Shown here one piece after another: positions 1 through 10,055 of a stretch of DNA of 64,000 nucleotides. The stretch lies in contig NZ_JABACJ020000015.1 in assembly GCF_012524165.2 (NCBI RefSeq), positions 1 to 64,000 of the forward strand, read 5' to 3'. Each line of letters opens with the position of its first letter. Within the stretch, counting starts at the first letter, position 1. The notes below the pieces were generated by a model that was given only the letters and a program-made list of their open reading frames with translations, ran no database searches and had not been told where the DNA came from. The translations under genes were made by a program, and so were the position numbers. This DNA is from Faecalicatena faecalis (lineage in GTDB: Bacteria > Bacillota > Clostridia > Lachnospirales > Lachnospiraceae).

Positions 1-394
1 ATGATAACATTAGCTCGTATAGGCAGGATAATATGGATATATCAAATAATCAAAAGAACGAGAAACATTACAGAGAATAATTCCTAAACAAAAAGCGTTA
101 GTCTTTGTAGAATTTGAATAAGCAATGCAAGGACAAACTGAAAAAAGAGTCAGCGGAGAGCGTATACGTTTTCCTCTGACTTTTTTCAATTTAGCCTTAT
201 GCGGCGAAAGTCATCGTCCTATTCAGCGGACATAGATATTTACAGAAAAGTATGATAAGATAAATCATTAGAGCATGTAGTTCGAACAACCCCGGATAAG
301 CTTAAATGCACGAACCAGAGATACATTAAGAAGTAAGCAGGTTTATCAATGAAGATAGTGATAGTTTCTCAGATTACAGCCAAGGAGGATTGAA
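1..394. other. Left-edge region without a clear gene
   Basis: No convincing complete gene is visible. A hydrophilic open frame runs in from the left edge and stops at 78-80 on the plus strand; it could be the last 25 residues of a gene that lies outside the window, but nothing identifies it. A hairpin followed by a T run at 141-187 fits a terminator for that gene. I see nothing recognisable between about 190 and 380 except the ribosome binding site of the next gene. Confidence 0.4.
141..187 (+). terminator. Probable rho-independent terminator
   Basis: The arms GTCAG (149-153) and CTGAC (176-180) continue inward with GGA/TCC across one mismatch. The stem is flanked by six A's upstream and six T's downstream. 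It would end transcription coming from the left edge of the window. Confidence 0.55.
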
Positions 395-757
395 ATGAAG
401 CTTAAAAATATTTTGATTGTTACCACTGATATGGAACGCTCAAAAAAGTTTTATAAAGACCTATTTGGTCTTGATGTCATTTTAGATAATGACGGAAATG
501 TCATTCTGACAGAGGGATTAGTACTTCAAGACAAAAAGATATGGGAAGCTTTTATCGCCAAAGATGTGACTTTCGAAAATAACTCTACTGAATTATACTT
601 TGAAGAAAAGAACATTAAAGAATTTGTAAAAAAACTGGATTCCTATGAAATGCCTATCGTATATGTGAACAGGCTTATGCAGCATTCATGGGGCCAATGG
701 GTGGTTCGATTTTATGATCCCGACGGGAATCTGATTGAAGTTGGAACACCTATGTAA
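395..757 (+). CDS. VOC family (glyoxalase/bleomycin-resistance-like) protein
   Basis: This 120-residue protein fits the single-module vicinal oxygen chelate (VOC) family, whose members are metal-dependent lyases, dioxygenases or antibiotic-binding proteins. The N-terminus (VTTDMERSKKFYKDLFGLDV) is the typical first beta-alpha unit, and the end (VRFYDPDGNLIEVG) is the classic VOC C-terminal strand with its metal-ligand glutamate. An AAGGAGG ribosome binding site at 382-388 fixes the start. It stands alone or pairs with the next gene 61 bp downstream. The substrate cannot be deduced; an exact function such as glyoxalase I is not supported. Confidence 0.85.
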   Translation: MKLKNILIVTTDMERSKKFYKDLFGLDVILDNDGNVILTEGLVLQDKKIWEAFIAKDVTFENNSTELYFEEKNIKEFVKKLDSYEMPIVYVNRLMQHSWGQWVVRFYDPDGNLIEVGTPM

Positions 758-818
758 AAAAGCTCATTGTAGTGAGCGGTTAAGCTTGAAGATACGTCAA
801 GATATAAAAGGGTGAAAA

Positions 819-1193
819 ATGAATAGAAAAGAAGTATTTGAATGGGTTATGGAAGCCTATGGGACAGAGCCAGATTATCCGTGGAAGGATAGCAATGCAG
901 TACTTCGGCACAAGCACAATAAGAAATGGTACGGAGTCATACTGGAAGTATCCTATAAGAAGCTGGGGTTCGACGAAAGTGGAAGAGAACTGGGGACAAA
1001 TGAGGATGAAGTGACGGATGTCCTGAATGTAAAATGTGATCCGATGATGATAGGTTCCCTGCGGCAGCAGCCGGGATATTTTCCGGCATATCACATGAAT
1101 AAGGAGAAGTGGATCAGTATTTTACTCGATGGAACAGTACCACAGGAGAATATAAAGAGCCTGTTGGAAATGAGCTTTGAATTGACGAAATAG
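819..1193 (+). CDS. MmcQ/YjbR family protein
   Basis: A 124-residue protein resembling the MmcQ/YjbR family, small cytoplasmic proteins with a CyaY-like fold and double-wing DNA-binding character whose role is unknown. Visible family features are the N-terminal helix RKEVFEWVMEAYGT, the motif PDYPWKD, the central strand 'VLNVKCDP' and the stretch 'PGYFPAYHMNKEKWISILLDG' toward the C-terminus, where the bound-substrate region YFPAYHMNK lies. It follows the VOC gene by 61 bp on the same strand and could be co-transcribed. No regulation is visible. Confidence 0.8.
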   Translation: MNRKEVFEWVMEAYGTEPDYPWKDSNAVLRHKHNKKWYGVILEVSYKKLGFDESGRELGTNEDEVTDVLNVKCDPMMIGSLRQQPGYFPAYHMNKEKWISILLDGTVPQENIKSLLEMSFELTK

Positions 1194-1235
1194 AATCCTG
1201 AATGAGGGGGGGAACACCTAAATTAGTGGGGGAAG

Positions 1236-1264
1236 TTGCCCTCTTTTTGATATTATGCTAAAAT
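1236..1264 (+). promoter_or_regulatory. Candidate promoter of the asparagine-synthetase-like gene
   Basis: TTGCCC (1236-1241) and TAAAAT (1259-1264) are separated by 17 bp, a vegetative sigma-type promoter about 65 bp upstream of the ATG at 1332. Predicted from sequence only. Confidence 0.5.
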
Positions 1265-1331
1265 GTACAGGTAAAAAATGAAAGAAACTAAAAAACAATA
1301 GAAAACTCAATAAAAACGAGAGGACGAACTT

Positions 1332-2870
1332 ATGATAAAAATCCAAGAATACAGCGGACACATCCGCAATTGGGAAGCCCTTTGCAAGGAGCTTAGTATT
1401 GATTCTACTTTATCCAGGGAAGACCGAGAGGCAGCAATTTTAGTAAAAGCATATGAGACATGGGGATACGAGATGGGGAACCACATGCATGGTATGTTTG
1501 CATTTGCACTCTGGGACGAGGAAGAGAAGAAGCTATTCTGTCTGCGGGATCAATTCGGAACAAAGCCATTCTATTATTATGAGACTGCTGAGGGAAAGCT
1601 CTTTTATGGTACATCCATTCGTAAGATCATGGAGCAGCCTGGCTTTGTGAAAGAGCTGAACGAAGAGATGCTGCAGTTATATCTGAGCTTGACTTACGTA
1701 GCGGGAGAAAATACATTTTTCCGTGGTTTAAAGAAGCTGATGCCGGGACGTTATCTGATCTGGCAGAACAGGAAGCTTACAATAGAACGTTATTGGTCAC
1801 CAGAATTCCATCCAGATGAGAGTAAGTCCCTGGAAGATTGGGCAGACGAGATTCATACGACGCTGCAGAAGGTACTTAAGGAAGTGAAGACAGAAGATGA
1901 GGAAGCCGATTCTTTCTTATCGGGCGGAGTAGACTCTTCTTATGTACTGGCGATGTCGGATGCCAAGATGGCGGATTCCTGTGGTTATGAGGAGGAGCGC
2001 TTTGATGAATCAAAGCTGGCACAAGCCACAGCGGATATTCTGGGACGTAAGATGTCCAGATGCGTAATTACTCCAGAAGAATACTTTGGTGCAGTTCCTT
2101 ATGTGATGTATAATATGGAACAGCCTTTGGGAGATGCCTCCGCTATCGTATTCGCATTGGGATGCAGGGCAACGGCACAGCATACTAAGCTTTGTTATTC
2201 TGGCGAGGGCGCAGATGAGTTTTTTGGCGGATACAATATGTACCGCAATGCAGAGCGTTATGGGGAGAATCTCAAGACATTTTATGTTGGCAACACCAAC
2301 ATCATGAAAGAGGATGAGAAGAAGAAAATCCTGAAAAAGTATGACCCGGATGTTCTTCCGATTGAACTGGCCGCGTCGATTTATGAAGAGACAGAGGGCT
2401 TGGACCCACTGACAAAGATGTCCGATGTGGATATCCAGATCTGGCTGGAAGGAGATATCTATTTTAATGTAGATAAGATGAGTACGGCTGCAGGCCTGGA
2501 AATCAGAATGCCGCTGACAGATACCAGGATCTTTGATATTGCATCCCGTATGCCTTCTAAATATAAGGTGAATGAGGAGCAGAACAAAGTCGCATTCCGC
2601 ACTGCAGCTGCGAAAGTGCTGCCGGAAGAGATTGCATTCCGTAAGAAGTTAGGATTCATTGTGCCGATCCGTATCTGGATGGCTGATGACAGATACAATC
2701 AGGATGTCCGTGAGAAGTTCCACAGTGAGATGGCAGAGAAGTTCTTCAATGTAGAGGAAATCAATGCGATCTTTGATGATTATGTAGGTGGAAACTCTGA
2801 CAACTGGAGAAAGATTTGGACAATCTATACCTTCCTCGTATGGTATGAAGAATATTTTGTAAAGCGTTAA
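1332..2870 (+). CDS. Asparagine synthetase-like protein lacking the N-terminal nucleophile
   Basis: The 512-residue product has the asparagine synthetase B architecture but starts too late. Residues about 10-150 match the second half of the class II glutaminase domain (GMFAFALWDEEEKKLFCLRD, GTKPFYYY), and residues about 165-510 form the synthetase domain with the ATP-pyrophosphatase P-loop SGGVDSS near residue 197 and the motifs GEGADEFFGGY and DKMSTAAGLEIRMP. Glutamine-dependent AsnB begins Met-Cys-Gly-Ile with Cys as nucleophile; here the start (MIKIQEYSG) has no such Cys. The ATG has a GAGAGGACG ribosome site and its own promoter, so truncation by a wrong start is unlikely. It may use free ammonia or amidate another substrate. 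A strong terminator follows. Confidence 0.85.
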   Translation: MIKIQEYSGHIRNWEALCKELSIDSTLSREDREAAILVKAYETWGYEMGNHMHGMFAFALWDEEEKKLFCLRDQFGTKPFYYYETAEGKLFYGTSIRKIMEQPGFVKELNEEMLQLYLSLTYVAGENTFFRGLKKLMPGRYLIWQNRKLTIERYWSPEFHPDESKSLEDWADEIHTTLQKVLKEVKTEDEEADSFLSGGVDSSYVLAMSDAKMADSCGYEEERFDESKLAQATADILGRKMSRCVITPEEYFGAVPYVMYNMEQPLGDASAIVFALGCRATAQHTKLCYSGEGADEFFGGYNMYRNAERYGENLKTFYVGNTNIMKEDEKKKILKKYDPDVLPIELAASIYEETEGLDPLTKMSDVDIQIWLEGDIYFNVDKMSTAAGLEIRMPLTDTRIFDIASRMPSKYKVNEEQNKVAFRTAAAKVLPEEIAFRKKLGFIVPIRIWMADDRYNQDVREKFHSEMAEKFFNVEEINAIFDDYVGGNSDNWRKIWTIYTFLVWYEEYFVKR

Positions 2871-2876
2871 GATGAA

Positions 2877-2924
2877 AAACTTACCGGGTTTCAGGAAAGT
2901 CTGAAACCCGGTAAGTTTTTTATA
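2877..2924 (+). terminator. Rho-independent terminator
   Basis: A perfect long stem pairs AACTTACCGGGTTTCAG (2878-2894) with CTGAAACCCGGTAAGTT (2901-2917) across a 6-nt loop and runs into a T-rich tail. It ends the asparagine-synthetase-like transcript. Confidence 0.92.
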
Positions 2925-2945
2925 TAGAAGGTGTCTTTATTCGAA

Positions 2946-2974
2946 TTGACATAACTCTTTGACTAGACTATACT
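2946..2974 (+). promoter_or_regulatory. Promoter of the ROK gene
   Basis: TTGACA (2946-2951), 17-bp spacer, TATACT (2969-2974): a near-consensus vegetative promoter. It gives the ROK gene a leader of roughly 90 nt. Confidence 0.8.
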
Positions 2975-3072
2975 TATATCATAAACTTATAAAAGTATTC
3001 AACATAAGTTCTGGTATATGGATATATGTAAATTCACAGACTTAAGATTCCAGTAAATCAGGGGGTATCCGT

Positions 3073-4113
3073 ATGGATCAATTAACGGCAAAGCCGCAGG
3101 TTCTCAAACAGGCCAATCTTTCTATGATTCGTAAGACACTTAAAGAAAAAGGTTCGGCAACCCGGGCGGAGATTGCGGGTGCAACACAGATCAGTTCTAC
3201 GACAGTCCGCTCCATTCTGTCAGAGATGATTGAAAATGATGAGATTGAAAGCATTGGTCACGATGCGTCCAGTGGAGGGCGTAAGGCAGAGCGTTACCGT
3301 CTGCGTCCAGACCGCTATCATGGTGCTGTTTTCTGTATTTCCGGGCAGGAACTGCACAGCCTTTTGATCAATGCCTGTGGAGAGATTCAGGAGACATTCT
3401 GTCTGGAGGTGCCTGATAGGAATTTTGAACGTGAGATGACTTCTGTTTTAGATGACCTGACTTCGAGGATAGAGATAAGAACAATAGGTATTGGGGTTCC
3501 TGGCATCGTGGAGGGTGGTTCGTATTGGAAAAAGAACCTGACAGATGATAAGCTGTACCGGGTGGATATTGGAGAACGGATATCTGAAAAATATAAGATT
3601 CCCGTTGTGTTGGAAAATAATTTGAATGCTACGACGATTGGGTTTGTAAAATGTTATCAAAATCAGTACCCCAAAGAGCCGTCCGAGGGAATTAATATGG
3701 CATATCTACATTTCTCGAAGGGTTGTGTCAGTGCCGGATTCATTGCGGGAGGCCGGATAATACGGGGAAATAGTAATTTTGCGGGAGAACTGGGGCTGAT
3801 TCCGATTGAGGACGGACGCACTCTGGATGAATGGATGGCAGATACATTGGATGATGTTCAATATACCAGGCTGATGGCGAAGATCATTTATTGGGTATGC
3901 GGTATATTGAATCCGCAGTACATAGCTCTTGCGGGGGAAGATTTAAGAAAGGATTGTATCGGACCGATCAGCGATACGGTTTTTTCCTATCTGTCTCAGC
4001 CAATGATGCCTGAAATTCTTTATTCATCGGATGTCTGGATGGATTTTCATCATGGCATGTCTCTATTGACAGCAGGGAAAATGTTTGAGGAGGTTCAACT
4101 CATCAAGGAGTAG
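3073..4113 (+). CDS. ROK family transcriptional regulator (NagC/XylR type)
   Basis: A 346-residue protein with an N-terminal winged helix-turn-helix (residues about 15-70, including GSATRAEIAGATQISSTTVR) and a C-terminal ROK sugar-kinase-like domain. The motif GIGVPGIVEGG and the stretch GGRIIRGNSNFAGELG identify the ROK fold. The family's usual Cys-rich zinc motif after the GELGH region is absent: here the sequence reads GELGLIPIEDGRTLDEW. This argues for a divergent, non-kinase ligand-sensing repressor. Which genes it controls is not visible; it is isolated by terminators on both sides. A GGGGGT ribosome site precedes the ATG by 6-7 nt. Confidence 0.85.
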   Translation: MDQLTAKPQVLKQANLSMIRKTLKEKGSATRAEIAGATQISSTTVRSILSEMIENDEIESIGHDASSGGRKAERYRLRPDRYHGAVFCISGQELHSLLINACGEIQETFCLEVPDRNFEREMTSVLDDLTSRIEIRTIGIGVPGIVEGGSYWKKNLTDDKLYRVDIGERISEKYKIPVVLENNLNATTIGFVKCYQNQYPKEPSEGINMAYLHFSKGCVSAGFIAGGRIIRGNSNFAGELGLIPIEDGRTLDEWMADTLDDVQYTRLMAKIIYWVCGILNPQYIALAGEDLRKDCIGPISDTVFSYLSQPMMPEILYSSDVWMDFHHGMSLLTAGKMFEEVQLIKE

Positions 4114-4120
4114 GGAAGAA

Positions 4121-4175
4121 GAAAACGCATAGCTGGCTTGATGGTATCAGACCATAGCCGCTATGCGTCGTTTTT
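4121..4175. terminator. Bidirectional terminator between convergent genes
   Basis: The arms ACGCATAGC (4125-4133) and GCTATGCGT (4160-4168) form a perfect 9-bp stem with A's on the left and five T's on the right. The convergent ROK and hybrid-kinase genes both end here. Confidence 0.85.
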
Positions 4176-4196
4176 ATATACAGTAAGCTTGGAAAA

Positions 4197-7100
4197 TCAC
4201 GATTCGTCGCTGTGGTACAGTGTCTTAGACAGCGTTTCCAACATCTTAGCAACGTCCAGAGGTTTGGCAATATGTCCATTCATTCCCGAAGCAAGAGCCT
4301 TATTGATATCTTCTGTAAATGCATTGGCAGTCATCGCAAATATAGGGATCGTCTTTGCCTGTGGGTGGTCAGAAGCACGAATATGTTCAGCCGCTTCATA
4401 ACCATCCATAACAGGCATCTGGATATCCATTAGAATCAACTGGTAGGTGTCAGGCGCTGAGGAGGAAAATTGTTCGACCGCATCCTTTCCGTCGACCGCA
4501 CAGTCTACCTTAAAGCCAACAGAGGTCAGGATTTCAGCAGCAATTTCCCGGTTCATTTGATTATCCTCTGCCAACATAAGGCGCATACCTGTAAACTGAA
4601 AGGGCGGATTTTTAGAATCCTCAGATGCAGTTCCACAGTTGTCAGCCTGATTGCCTGGTTCAGGTGTACTGTGGACCAGTTCAAAGGGAAGATTCACTGT
4701 AAACGTAGTCCCCTCATTTAGTTTGCTCTTTACCGTAATAGTTCCATTCTTGATATTGACCAGATTTTTTGTAATGGACATTCCAAGACCGCTGCCGCCA
4801 TAACGCCGGGCAATAGATGCATCATGCTGTTCAAAGGGATCGAATAGATGCGTAAGATACTCCTGTGACATCCCGATTCCTGTATCGGTTACTTCAAAAC
4901 AATAGTAGACCTGTCCATCCTGCTGTCCTGTCCTCTTGACACGAAGTATTACTTTCCCGTGAGGCGGCGTGAATTTAATGGCATTGGATAAGAGGTTAAT
5001 CAGTATTTGGTTGAGCCTCAGCGGATCGCCCATGATATAGACCTTTTCATCTTTGTCGATCTGCACCTGAAAATCCAGTTCCTTATTCCATGCCTGGGTC
5101 TCAAACATCTTCTGGACGGCGAGAATTTCTTCTGTTAATTCAAACTGGACTCTCTCCAAATGAAGCTTTCCACTTTCAATTGCAGCCATGTCCAGTACGT
5201 CGTTGATAATCGATAAAAGCTGGTGTGCAGCAATATCTGACTTGTCCATATAGTCCTTTATCTTTTCAGGGTCATCCACATGTTTCCTGCCAATTTCCAG
5301 ATAACCGATAATGGCATTAAGCGGTGTACGCATCTCATGAGACATTCTGGATAAGAAACTGCTCTTTGTCTCACTGGCCTGCTGGGCGGCTGCAAGCGCA
5401 TCCTGCAGGACTTTTCTTTGTCTTGCTTCTGTCTGTTTCGCACTATCAATGTCATGACCAAATATCATGATACTGTTCGGATGCATGGAATCCCTTGCCA
5501 GACCCTGGATCGTGAAGGCATACCAATGTGGAGAGGGATCATCCCGCAGGACACGGCATTCAAAATAAAATTCAGTGCCCTGATCAATCAGGGAATTCAT
5601 ATATTCCGGGGTCAGTTTACTGTTCAGCTTTTCTGCATCCTCCTGACAGACTGAGCCAGAGAGTCTATTCAGTTGCTCCTTTGTGATCGGCGTTATATTT
5701 ACCACACCGTTCTGCGCAGTATAATACCAGCTTTTTCCCTCTTTTAGGTCGAGCTCAAGAACCAGGTCATTCATTCTGCAGACATAGGAAATAAAACGCT
5801 CAAATTCATTCAGCCGTGCCTTCTCGCTCTTCCTTCCTTTATTTTTATAGAGTAGAATGATAATAATCAGAGCGGTTATAAATAAAAAAGCTAGAACCGC
5901 GGCCGTAATGAGTGGATGACTCCTTAAAAAGGAGGATACATTCTGTTCTTTGGGCGGAAACTTGGTATCAGCTTCAATCAGTTCATTGAGTTCTTCCTCA
6001 CTAATGCTCTGCAGGGATTTCTCAAGAATTGGAAGCAGCCGCTCATCTTGTGTATTATTTACAGCAATTGCAAAGTCATTCGTATAACCGGGTATTTCTT
6101 TAGCAACTAAATTATTTTCTAAATCATTATATAGAATGGACTGGGCAATATAGGAGTAAAAAAAGACAGCATCTTGTTTATGTTCCCGGACTGCCTGGGT
6201 ACATTCCTCTATTGTGTCATAATAGGTGATTGCGTCAGGAGGGAAATACCTTTCTGCATATGTCAGTGTTACATCCGCATTCTTTAAAGCCGCTAAGGTG
6301 GAAACTTTACCGGAAAAATCCTTCTGTGTAATCTGAAAGATGGGGGCAGTCATATAGGGCTTGGTCAATTTGTACCCTAGCTTTTCGGCCCGGTTAAAAT
6401 CAACGCTTGAATCCAGAGCAATATCATAGCTGCCGCTGTTAAGAAGATTCTGATATTCCTCCCTGCTTTTGATCTCTGGAATTTCATAAGGAATTCCAGA
6501 GCGGTTGAGGACCTGCTGTCCTAAATGGGCGAACACGCCCTGCGCCTGTCCATTCTCGAACCAGGATAAAGGAGTACGGTCTGGATTCAGCAGAACCTTC
6601 AAGGGAGTTCCTTTGTCCTTACATTCCTGGATATAAGATTGCTCATCCACCGTAAAGGCAATTTCTTCTCCACTGGCGGGAATATAATATTTCTGATATA
6701 ATTCCTCCTCCAGGTTGGGATGGTAACGTTTCACCTGTTTGATTGCATCATTGACATCCTCTAAGAGCCGTGTGTCATCCTTTCTGACAATGGCATAAAA
6801 AGGAGAAGAAGCGAATTCATCCAGAACCCATTCGTTTTCGATTTTCCTTAATGTGCTTGTAACAGCCGCGTCAAGCTCACCATCCATAAGAGCAGCTTCT
6901 AAATCTTCTATATTGTTGAAATAGACAGGAGTATAATCAAAACCATGTTCTGCGGCATATGCCTCGAAGAGTTTATTTCTGGAACGTCCTTCAATCAGCC
7001 CTACCTTCATGCCGTTAAAGTTCTCATAATCTCCGGCAAGATACTTTGTATTTCTTGCCTTTACTGTGAAAATGAGAGAACTGTAACCAATCGGGTCATT

Positions 7101-7433
7101 AGAGAAGGCAAATCTTTTTTCCAGTTCTGGAGTTTTTTGGACGGAAGTCAAAAGATCGATCTCACCGGCTTCCAACATTCCCAGCATATCCTTCCAGCTC
7201 TTGTCATATCCTACATAATCGTAACTCCAGTCTTCATAATTAGACATATATTGTAAATAGTCATAGCCATAACCGCTGCGGATTCCATGATCATCCATCA
7301 TGTGATAGCCAGAAAATGCAAAAAAGCCCGCTTTCACCTTATGTGAGGATGCTGAGGCGGCAACAGGAAGGCACAGGAGACAGCATAAGATAAGACAGAG
7401 AAAGATACCAAGCAATTTTTTTGTCTTTTTCAT
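4197..7433 (-). CDS. Hybrid sensor histidine kinase with two extracellular solute-binding domains
   Basis: This 1078-residue membrane kinase has a signal peptide or first membrane segment (residues about 5-27) and two tandem family-3 solute-binding (PBPb) domains outside the cell (about 33-255 and 270-495). A transmembrane helix follows (about 513-535), then a PAS-like segment (about 550-680), a HisKA domain with phosphoacceptor His699 in [15 protein letters not shown], an HATPase domain with DTGIGMS and GGSGLGMSI, and a C-terminal receiver with Asp1003 in [11 protein letters not shown]. It resembles EvgS/BvgS-type sensors that bind small molecules such as amino acids. No partner response regulator lies next to it, so the output may go through another regulator or a phosphorelay. 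The ligand is unknown. Confidence 0.9.
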   Translation of the reverse strand: MKKTKKLLGIFLCLILCCLLCLPVAASASSHKVKAGFFAFSGYHMMDDHGIRSGYGYDYLQYMSNYEDWSYDYVGYDKSWKDMLGMLEAGEIDLLTSVQKTPELEKRFAFSNDPIGYSSLIFTVKARNTKYLAGDYENFNGMKVGLIEGRSRNKLFEAYAAEHGFDYTPVYFNNIEDLEAALMDGELDAAVTSTLRKIENEWVLDEFASSPFYAIVRKDDTRLLEDVNDAIKQVKRYHPNLEEELYQKYYIPASGEEIAFTVDEQSYIQECKDKGTPLKVLLNPDRTPLSWFENGQAQGVFAHLGQQVLNRSGIPYEIPEIKSREEYQNLLNSGSYDIALDSSVDFNRAEKLGYKLTKPYMTAPIFQITQKDFSGKVSTLAALKNADVTLTYAERYFPPDAITYYDTIEECTQAVREHKQDAVFFYSYIAQSILYNDLENNLVAKEIPGYTNDFAIAVNNTQDERLLPILEKSLQSISEEELNELIEADTKFPPKEQNVSSFLRSHPLITAAVLAFLFITALIIIILLYKNKGRKSEKARLNEFERFISYVCRMNDLVLELDLKEGKSWYYTAQNGVVNITPITKEQLNRLSGSVCQEDAEKLNSKLTPEYMNSLIDQGTEFYFECRVLRDDPSPHWYAFTIQGLARDSMHPNSIMIFGHDIDSAKQTEARQRKVLQDALAAAQQASETKSSFLSRMSHEMRTPLNAIIGYLEIGRKHVDDPEKIKDYMDKSDIAAHQLLSIINDVLDMAAIESGKLHLERVQFELTEEILAVQKMFETQAWNKELDFQVQIDKDEKVYIMGDPLRLNQILINLLSNAIKFTPPHGKVILRVKRTGQQDGQVYYCFEVTDTGIGMSQEYLTHLFDPFEQHDASIARRYGGSGLGMSITKNLVNIKNGTITVKSKLNEGTTFTVNLPFELVHSTPEPGNQADNCGTASEDSKNPPFQFTGMRLMLAEDNQMNREIAAEILTSVGFKVDCAVDGKDAVEQFSSSAPDTYQLILMDIQMPVMDGYEAAEHIRASDHPQAKTIPIFAMTANAFTEDINKALASGMNGHIAKPLDVAKMLETLSKTLYHSDES

Positions 7434-7847
7434 AGGAAGTACCCCCGCTTTATTTTCACGAATTCTAGTTTTTCCATTCCTTCATATTGTACCAAACAAA
7501 TATGAAAAAGTACAGAATGTCATCAGAGGGAAACAGCCTGATTTTAACTACTGTGAGATAGAAAATTTTATGGTGATATTGCAAAATACAATAAAATTAT
7601 TTATGAGATGGTAAAAGTGCACAAATCGAAGTTTTCTTGGACAGATTGTTAATTTATTGCCAAAGTGGCGTGTTTACTGGGAAAACGAGGAAAAAGGCAG
7701 GGGTTTAAATTATAAAAATTTTATTAAATTTCTGTGCAATTCCCCAACTTGAATTACGGGCAATAATATTATATTATTTTATGTGATAGGAAAAAATTAT
7801 GGGTTTATAGAATGAGACTATAATCCGGAGAACAGGGGGAATAGCGA
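7434..7847. promoter_or_regulatory. Divergent intergenic region with symporter promoter
   Basis: This AT-rich 414-bp gap separates the divergent kinase and symporter genes. A promoter for the symporter is visible: TTGAAT (7749-7754), 17-bp spacer, TATTAT (7772-7777). On the minus strand a TACAAT-like -10 box lies near 7487-7492 for the kinase. I looked for a glycine riboswitch, which often precedes alanine/glycine symporters, and did not find its conserved core. Confidence 0.5.
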
Positions 7848-9230
7848 GTGGAATTATTAAACGACATTGTGTTAAAGGTGAATGATTTTCTAACGAGTTA
7901 TCTGCTGATCGTAGTACTTGTCGGAGCAGGCGTCTGGTTTTCGATCCGAACAGGATTTGTCCAGATCAGAGGCTTTAAGGAGGGCTGGGACCGTACATTT
8001 GGAGGGCTCTTTAAGAAGCAGGGAGCAGCGGGCAAAGACGGTATGTCTTCTTTCCAGGCATTGGCAACGGCAATCGCAGCACAAGTTGGAACAGGGAACC
8101 TTGCAGGAGCAGCGACAGCTATCGCAGTTGGAGGACCCGGAGCAATTTTCTGGATGTGGGTCAGCGCATTTTTTGGAATGGCAACCATTTATGCCGAGGC
8201 CATGATGGCTCAGAAGTATAAAGTAGTCGGCAAAGATGGTGCAGTTACAGGAGGTCCTGTATACTACATAAGAGCAGCTTTCCATGATAACGCATTTGGT
8301 AAAGCTCTTGCAGGCATCTTCGCAGTTTTGATCATCCTTGCATTAGGATTCATGGGCAATGCAGTACAGTCCAACTCCATTGGAGATGCATTCCATGGTG
8401 CATTCGGAATCAATCCGATCATTGTAGGCGTGATTATTGCAATCCTTGCATTTCTGATTTTTGCAGGCGGAATCAAACGTATCGCATCTGTTACAGAGAA
8501 GATTGTGCCAATCATGGCATTATTCTATATTATTGGTTCATTGATTGTAATTATAGCAAATATCCAGAATCTTCCTCTGGCATTTAAGGAGATTTTCGTA
8601 GGCGCATTTGCACCTCAGGCAATCGGCGGCGGTGTCCTTGGAGCAACCATCCAGAAAGCAATGCAGAAGGGTGTTGCACGTGGACTGTTCTCTAACGAAG
8701 CAGGTATGGGTTCTACACCTCATGCACATGCGATTGCTAAGGTTGACCATCCGGCAGAGCAGGGATTCGTAGCTATGATCGGTGTATTTATTGATACATT
8801 CGTAATCCTGACATTAACAGCACTTGTCATCATTACGACACGTTCCGTAACTCCTGATGGATCACTTACTGGAACAGCACTTACACAGGCTGGTTTTACA
8901 GCAGTATTCGGTAGATTTGGATCTATCTTTATTGCAATCTGTATGTTCTTCTTTGCTTTCTCTACCATTATTGGATGGTATTTCTTTGGAGAAGCAAATA
9001 TTAAATACTTATTTGGACCGAAAGCAGTAAAGGTTTACACTGTATTAGTGTGTGTATGCGTAGTTCTTGGTTCAGTAGCAAAGGTAAGCCTTGTATGGGA
9101 TATGGCAGACTGCTTCAACAGTATGATGGTTATTCCGAATATCATTGGACTTCTCTTCTTGAGTAAGATGGTTAAGAGCGTTCATGACGATTACTATCAC
9201 AACTTCAAACCAAATAAGTTGAAAAAATAA
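7848..9230 (+). CDS. Sodium:alanine/glycine symporter (AGCS family)
   Basis: A 460-residue polytopic membrane protein importing alanine or glycine with sodium. Family marks are GTGNLAGAATAIAVGGPGAI near residues 83-102, the conserved GGPVYYI, the loop SNEAGMGSTPHAHAIAK near residue 283, and about ten hydrophobic segments. Length matches the AlsT/AgcS family. The start is GTG at 7848, supported by AGGGGGA at 7834-7840; no ATG fits better. It is monocistronic, with its own promoter and a terminator near 9317-9351. Alanine versus glycine preference cannot be read from sequence. Confidence 0.93.
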   Translation: MELLNDIVLKVNDFLTSYLLIVVLVGAGVWFSIRTGFVQIRGFKEGWDRTFGGLFKKQGAAGKDGMSSFQALATAIAAQVGTGNLAGAATAIAVGGPGAIFWMWVSAFFGMATIYAEAMMAQKYKVVGKDGAVTGGPVYYIRAAFHDNAFGKALAGIFAVLIILALGFMGNAVQSNSIGDAFHGAFGINPIIVGVIIAILAFLIFAGGIKRIASVTEKIVPIMALFYIIGSLIVIIANIQNLPLAFKEIFVGAFAPQAIGGGVLGATIQKAMQKGVARGLFSNEAGMGSTPHAHAIAKVDHPAEQGFVAMIGVFIDTFVILTLTALVIITTRSVTPDGSLTGTALTQAGFTAVFGRFGSIFIAICMFFFAFSTIIGWYFFGEANIKYLFGPKAVKVYTVLVCVCVVLGSVAKVSLVWDMADCFNSMMVIPNIIGLLFLSKMVKSVHDDYYHNFKPNKLKK

Positions 9231-9316
9231 TTCTTAGTAAATGTAATGCAAGAGCAAAAGGTAGGAATGTGTTCTGCTGCTATGGTAAAAATCCGTAATG
9301 GATCAGGTAAGTAGTT

Positions 9317-9351
9317 TAGGCGTAGGATCAGAGATGGTCTTACGCCTTTTT
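9317..9351 (+). terminator. Rho-independent terminator of the symporter gene
   Basis: AGGCGTA (9318-9324) pairs with TACGCCT (9341-9347), followed by a T run. Confidence 0.75.
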
Positions 9352-9486
9352 GATATGGAGATATCTGGCTGACCGGAACCAAATTTCAATGTTTCCCAAT
9401 GGAGAATTTTGAGTATTTATTGTGGGAAGGAATATTTTTACAGAAATTTAGCACAATAAGCGAAAAAGGGAAAGAAGGAATCAGGC

Positions 9487-9921
9487 ATGGAAGATCAGAC
9501 AGTTCAATTATTAGAGGAGTGCAGTAAGGGCTGTAAGATGGGACTTGACAGTATCGGTCAGGTACAGGATTTTATTACGGAAGATGAAAAATTGAAAAAG
9601 GTCATAGACCGTTATCACGAGAAATACAGGACGCTGGATGAAGAAACAGCAAGGCTGCTTGGACAGTTCGGGGAGCAGGACAAAGAGCCTGGAATCATGG
9701 CGGCCGCTTTTTCCTGGATGACAACGGAGATGAAATTGATGTTAAAGGGAGACCGCAGACAGGTCGCAAAGCTGATGATGGACGGCTGCAATATGGGTAT
9801 CAAGTCGATCAGTGAAGCAATCAACGAAAACCGTGAGGCATCAGAGCAGGCCAAATCGATTGCAAGAAAACTTGTAAAAGAATTAGAGGAATTCATGAAG
9901 GATATGAAGGAATTTTTGTAA
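9487..9921 (+). CDS. Conserved helical protein of unknown function
   Basis: A 144-residue protein that I do not recognise with certainty. It is predicted almost entirely alpha-helical and highly charged, with no signal peptide or membrane segment. The pattern of four amphipathic helices (about residues 1-25, 30-58, 68-88 and 95-140) and two internally similar stretches (CSKGCKMGLDSI near 12 and DGCNMGIKSI near 100) suggest a ferritin-like four-helix bundle, perhaps of the DUF2383 kind. AGAAGGA precedes the ATG. It lies alone between the symporter terminator and the aldo/keto reductase. Confidence 0.7.
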   Translation: MEDQTVQLLEECSKGCKMGLDSIGQVQDFITEDEKLKKVIDRYHEKYRTLDEETARLLGQFGEQDKEPGIMAAAFSWMTTEMKLMLKGDRRQVAKLMMDGCNMGIKSISEAINENREASEQAKSIARKLVKELEEFMKDMKEFL

Positions 9922-10055
9922 CAAGGATTTTCGAGTATCGGCGAAATCATCTGTAAAGTTCCGGTTCTTTTCATATGCCCCTTGACGGATATATTTTGGA
10001 AAGCATATAATAGTAGAAACACAAATCCAACATGATGTGCAGGAGGATACAAGAG

